Position numbers and translations under genes: made by a program
Notes under the pieces: generated by a model
Databases searched by the model: none
Told to the model about the DNA's origin: nothing
The model's input: the letters and a program-made list of their open reading frames with translations, nothing else
Assembly: GCA_903930095.1 (NCBI GenBank)
Contig: CAIYXE010000126.1
Location: 1 to 11,449 of the forward strand
Direction of reading: 5' to 3'
Source of the DNA: an uncultured Hyphomicrobiales bacterium
Lineage (GTDB): Bacteria; Pseudomonadota; Alphaproteobacteria; Rhizobiales; Aestuariivirgaceae
DNA length: 11,449 nucleotides
Shown: piece by piece, positions 8,970 through 11,449 of the stretch
How positions within the stretch are numbered: the first letter of the stretch is position 1
How the letters are laid out: each line of letters starts with the position of its first letter

Positions 8970-9470
8970 CTAGGTTTCCGCCCGTTCCTTCAACTGCTTC
9001 ATGATGGTTTCCGCACCCGAAACGTTGACGCCACGCTCCGTCTCGATGTTGAGCGTTTTCACCACGCCGTCCTCGACGATCATGGAATAGCGCTTGGAGC
9101 GATGGCCCATGCCCGCCGCATTGAGGTCAAGGTCGAGGCCCGCAGCCCTCGCGAACTCGCCATTGCCGTCGGCCAGCATCAGGATCTTGCCTTCCGATTC
9201 GGTCGCCTTGCCCCAGGCCTTCATCACGTGGATGTCGTTCACTGCGGTGCAGGCGATGGTGTCCACCCCATGTGCCTTGATGTCGTCATGCGCCAGCAGG
9301 AAGCCCGGCAGGTGGTTCATGTTGCAGGTCGGCGTAAAGGCGCCAGGCAGGCCGAAAAGCACCACCTTGCGGCCGGAAAAGAGCACATCCGCCGACATCT
9401 TCTGCGGACCCTCGGCAGTCGATACGGTGAATTCTATGGCAGGAAGCCTGTCGCCTGGCTTGATCGTCAT
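8970..9470 (-). CDS. Peroxiredoxin, Prx5 family
   Basis: This 166-residue protein is a thiol peroxidase of the Prx5 subfamily, reducing hydrogen or alkyl peroxides in the cytoplasm. The peroxidatic Cys49 sits in LPGAFTPTCNMNHLPGF, the classic PGAFTPTC signature with the catalytic Thr46. A conserved Arg lies in HRSKRYSMIVEDG near residue 127. Only one other cysteine, Cys74 in TIACTAVND, is present; it is a common buried position in this family, and no C-terminal resolving cysteine like that of mammalian Prx5 is seen. A 1-Cys mechanism using glutathione/glutaredoxin or another external thiol is therefore inferred. There is no fused glutaredoxin domain. The ATG at 9470 has AAAGGA upstream. It follows the DsbD-like gene by 35 nt on the same strand and is probably co-transcribed with it. 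Confidence 0.93.
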   Translation of the reverse strand: MTIKPGDRLPAIEFTVSTAEGPQKMSADVLFSGRKVVLFGLPGAFTPTCNMNHLPGFLLAHDDIKAHGVDTIACTAVNDIHVMKAWGKATESEGKILMLADGNGEFARAAGLDLDLNAAGMGHRSKRYSMIVEDGVVKTLNIETERGVNVSGAETIMKQLKERAET

Positions 9471-9505
9471 CTTGTCTTGTCCTTTGCTTGGTGTGAATGG
9501 AAGTG

Positions 9506-10264
9506 TCAGGGCAACGGCACCGTCTGCTCGAGGCCAGCGCCGTTCAGCCGGTAGGTCAGCCTCAGGGCGGCGCCCGCCAGGCTGCCGGGATCCTTGAGAT
9601 TGTCGACCACAAGGCTTGCGGTGCGGCCATCAGCGGAGAAGACGGGTGCGCGAAAGTAAGCCGAGCCCGGCATCTCCACGAAGATGTCCTCCGGTCTTTC
9701 GGCAAGTTCAAGCAGCAGCACGGGCTTGCCGCCCTCCATGACGATCCTCGCCGAACTGACGGCCGAACCCGGGCCCGGCACGGCTTCCCTCACCTTCTCT
9801 ACCCGCGCACTGCCAGCAGGATCAAGCATCATGGGACCGAGGGTAACCATGGCCTGGGCCGATGCCGGGATGCAGATGTCCTTGCACACCGCAAAGAAGA
9901 GGTCGAGCTTCAGGTCCAGCCCGGTCGCCTTGTCCGGCGTCACCGCCACGGGAAACAGGACCTCCCCCTCATAGCCGACAGTCTCGCCGCTCTGGTCGGC
10001 AAAGCGCGAGGGCGCCGGAAGGGACACGATCACCTCGGCGGGTTCAGAGGCAGTCCAGGTGAATTCCGGCGGAATGCCCGCCTCGCCCGGCATGCGCCAG
10101 TAGGTCTTCCAGCCGGGAGCCAGCTCAATGAGCACGCCCGTTTGCCAGGACCGCCCGTCGAAGGAATCGCCGATGAGGGATACCCGGTAGGGCTGTTCCG
10201 CGCCCAGCGCCGCAGGCGCCAGCAGGAAACAAGCCACTCCCGCGATGATTGATCGAAGCCACAT
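9506..10264 (-). CDS. Secreted DsbD N-terminal (alpha) domain-like protein
   Basis: From the ATG at 10264 this is a 252-residue exported protein. Residues 1-22 ([22 protein letters not shown]) form a signal peptide, with likely cleavage after Ala22. The mature part shows the DsbD/ScsB N-domain pattern: [18 protein letters not shown] (51-68), [10 protein letters not shown] (97-106) and a cysteine pair Cys127/Cys131 in [12 protein letters not shown]. In DsbD this domain passes electrons from the membrane domain to periplasmic partners. Here no membrane domain and no thioredoxin domain follow; the protein ends after a second beta-rich region. AGGAG lies 2 nt before the ATG. The open frame extends another 185 codons upstream, but that part is antisense to the yqgE gene and precedes the signal peptide. 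The peroxiredoxin gene follows. Function as an orphan thiol partner is inferred. Confidence 0.85.
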   Translation of the reverse strand: MWLRSIIAGVACFLLAPAALGAEQPYRVSLIGDSFDGRSWQTGVLIELAPGWKTYWRMPGEAGIPPEFTWTASEPAEVIVSLPAPSRFADQSGETVGYEGEVLFPVAVTPDKATGLDLKLDLFFAVCKDICIPASAQAMVTLGPMMLDPAGSARVEKVREAVPGPGSAVSSARIVMEGGKPVLLLELAERPEDIFVEMPGSAYFRAPVFSADGRTASLVVDNLKDPGSLAGAALRLTYRLNGAGLEQTVPLP

Positions 10265-10275
10265 TGCTCCTATAT
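10249..10275 (+). promoter_or_regulatory. Weak candidate promoter for the yqgE gene
   Basis: TTGATC (10249-10254) and CTATAT (10270-10275) are 15 nt apart. CTATAT is the alphaproteobacterial -10 consensus, but the -35 is partial and the spacing short. If used, transcription begins near 10282, so the ATG at 10274 could not be the yqgE start, in agreement with the start chosen at 10361. Confidence 0.3.
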
Positions 10276-10360
10276 GGAAGAAAGCGTGTCCGCCGCCAAC
10301 CACCTTCCCGTCAGCACCGGGATGGAGCGCGGGCATGGCGGCCGCATGAAGGGAAGTGGC

Positions 10361-10951
10361 ATGATGACCACGGGCCCCTATCTGGACGGGCAACTTCTGA
10401 TCGCCATGCCGGGCATGAGCGACCCGCGCTTCGAAAGGAGCGTCATTTACCTGTGCGTCCATTCCGAGCAGGGCGCCATGGGCATCATCATCAACAAGGC
10501 CGCGCCCATGATGAGCTTCGGCGAGCTTTTCGCCCAGCTCGACATCAAGGGCGAGAACGGCCCGGTCACGCCGCCGCAGGAATTGATGGACATGCCCGTG
10601 CTGTTCGGCGGCCCGGTCGAGCAGGGCCGCGGCTTCGTGCTGCACACGAGAGACTACTTCACCGCCGATTCGAGCCTTCCGGTTGCCGAGAACATCGCCC
10701 TCACCGCAACCGTCGACATTCTGCACGCCATGGCAAGCGGCGAGGGGCCTGAACGGGCGGTGCTGGCGCTGGGCTATGCCGGGTGGGCGCCGGGCCAGCT
10801 CGAGAACGAGATACAGCACAATGGCTGGCTCACCTGCCAGGCCGATGATGACCTCGTTTTCGTGCTGGACTTCGATGCGCGCTACGCGGCGGCACTGAAG
10901 AAGCTCGGCATCGACCCGGCAATGCTCTCAAGCGATTCTGGCCACGCATAG
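10361..10951 (+). CDS. YqgE/AlgH family protein (UPF0301)
   Basis: This is a member of the YqgE/AlgH family, cytoplasmic proteins of unknown biochemical role; the name AlgH comes from a proposed effect on alginate regulation in Pseudomonas. Signatures seen are [15 protein letters not shown] followed by [13 protein letters not shown] at the start, [16 protein letters not shown], and [14 protein letters not shown] followed by QHNGWL near the C-terminal third. From the ATG at 10361 it has 196 residues, the usual size, with AAGGGA at 10349-10354 as ribosome binding site. Earlier in-frame ATGs at 10274, 10322 and 10346 would add up to 29 residues of Gly/Met-rich sequence not typical of the family. 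It is divergent from the DsbD-like gene, with under 100 nt between starts, and convergent with the EAL gene. Confidence 0.93.
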   Translation: MMTTGPYLDGQLLIAMPGMSDPRFERSVIYLCVHSEQGAMGIIINKAAPMMSFGELFAQLDIKGENGPVTPPQELMDMPVLFGGPVEQGRGFVLHTRDYFTADSSLPVAENIALTATVDILHAMASGEGPERAVLALGYAGWAPGQLENEIQHNGWLTCQADDDLVFVLDFDARYAAALKKLGIDPAMLSSDSGHA

Positions 10952-10975
10952 AGCGCAACTGGCCCGAGGGATGTT

Positions 10976-11449
10976 CTATTCTTCCGCGAGACCCAGAACC
11001 GGCGCGCGGCGCTGGCCCTTGCGGCGGCGCGGTGCGGGAGGCGGCGGCTCTTCCTCGTGCTCGGCCTCCACTGGCAAGGGAGATTCTTCCGGGCCTTCGG
11101 AAGCATCCAGCGCCGGCTCAGCCGCATCATCATCTGGCGATGATCCAGCCTCTGGCGCTGGGGTCTCTTCGGCCTCCTTCATGGATGGCCGCCGGGGAGG
11201 CAACGGTGCAGGCGAAGCATCCTCGCGCCGCTGCTCCTCGCCTTGCGGAAGCTGGTCCTCCGGCGCCACAATGTCGCGCCCGGTCATTGGCCGGAGCCGG
11301 GGCTCAGGCGGCGGGTCCTTCTGGCTGCGTTCCCAGAGCCAGGAAATGGCCGTGCGCTCCGCGGAGAAGGCATAGGGAAGACCTGCCAGCGCATCGTTCA
11401 CCTGCCGGGACGTAATGGGCTTGCCGATGAAGAAGCCCTGGCCGTAGTC
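10976..11449 (-). CDS. EAL-domain protein, C-terminal part (5' truncated)
   Basis: The frame is open from the window edge at 11449 to the TAG at 10976, giving 157 residues of the C-terminus. It begins with DYGQGFFIGKPI, the last conserved strand of EAL domains (usually YGQGxxxGKP), which hydrolyse or bind cyclic-di-GMP. The catalytic EAL, DDFG and similar motifs would lie outside the window, so activity cannot be judged; a GGDEF domain may precede it. After NDALAGLPYAFSAERTAISWLWERSQKD comes a tail of about 110 residues rich in Pro, Glu, Asp, Ala and Ser, probably disordered, ending in a basic patch PRRRKGQRR. The assignment to EAL rests mainly on that one motif. The stop lies 24 nt from the convergent yqgE stop, with no clear terminator between. 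Confidence 0.8.
   Translation of the reverse strand, partial: DYGQGFFIGKPITSRQVNDALAGLPYAFSAERTAISWLWERSQKDPPPEPRLRPMTGRDIVAPEDQLPQGEEQRREDASPAPLPPRRPSMKEAEETPAPEAGSSPDDDAAEPALDASEGPEESPLPVEAEHEEEPPPPAPRRRKGQRRAPVLGLAEE

Noticed and set aside
8950..8972. Possible terminator between rnhA and the peroxiredoxin gene
   Set aside because: GGAGG-GTAG-CCTCC can form only a 5-bp stem and has no T-run on either side. The 4-nt gap leaves no room for a proper terminator.
10265..10819. N-terminal extension of the DsbD-like frame by 185 codons
   Set aside because: It lies antisense to yqgE, and a good signal peptide with ribosome binding site starts at 10264, so the extension is a chance open frame.

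Overview
This window looks like ordinary chromosomal DNA from a GC-rich alphaproteobacterium, most likely of the Hyphomicrobiales (Rhizobiales) or a close relative. The evidence is the F0 gene order I-a-c-b'-b with two diverged b-type subunits, a single-chain glycine decarboxylase in a T-H-P order behind a tandem glycine riboswitch, an ispH/rnhA neighbourhood, alpha-type promoter-like boxes (CTTGAC, CTATAT), and GC-rich palindromic intergenic repeats of a style common in that class. I cannot name the species.

Layout. (1) Positions 1-2571, plus strand: the F0 part of the ATP synthase operon, atpI (5' truncated), atpB, atpE, atpF' and atpF, closed by a textbook intrinsic terminator. A strong hairpin lies between atpE and atpF'. 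(2) Positions 2572-2772: the gap between convergent operons. It holds two large perfect or near-perfect palindromes, and part of the second is a good terminator for the incoming gcv operon. (3) Positions 2773-7478, minus strand: gcvT-gcvH-gcvP with tight spacing, preceded by a complete tandem glycine riboswitch and a plausible promoter. (4) Positions 7509-8965, plus strand: ispH (probably leaderless) and rnhA, overlapping by 4 nt. (5) Positions 8970-10264, minus strand: a secreted DsbD N-terminal-like protein followed by a Prx5-type peroxiredoxin. (6) Positions 10361-10951, plus strand: a YqgE/AlgH family gene, divergent from the DsbD-like gene. (7) Positions 10976-11449, minus strand: the C-terminal end of an EAL-domain protein with a long acidic, proline-rich tail, cut by the window edge.

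How the genes work together. The first block builds the membrane proton channel and stator of ATP synthase. The second block cleaves glycine to CO2, ammonia and a methylene group on tetrahydrofolate, and is switched by glycine itself through the riboswitch. ispH makes the last step of the MEP isoprenoid pathway. The DsbD-like/peroxiredoxin pair points to thiol-based redox work in envelope and cytoplasm. The EAL protein belongs to cyclic-di-GMP signalling.

I looked for a new defence, mobile or biosynthetic system and found none. All genes belong to known families. The points worth a second look are regulatory and structural: an alternative hairpin that competes with P1 of the first glycine aptamer, the likely leaderless ispH, the atpE-atpF' hairpin, the twin palindromes with an embedded terminator, the ispH-rnhA junction without thrB, the orphan secreted DsbD-N-like protein beside a peroxiredoxin, and the EAL protein's tail.
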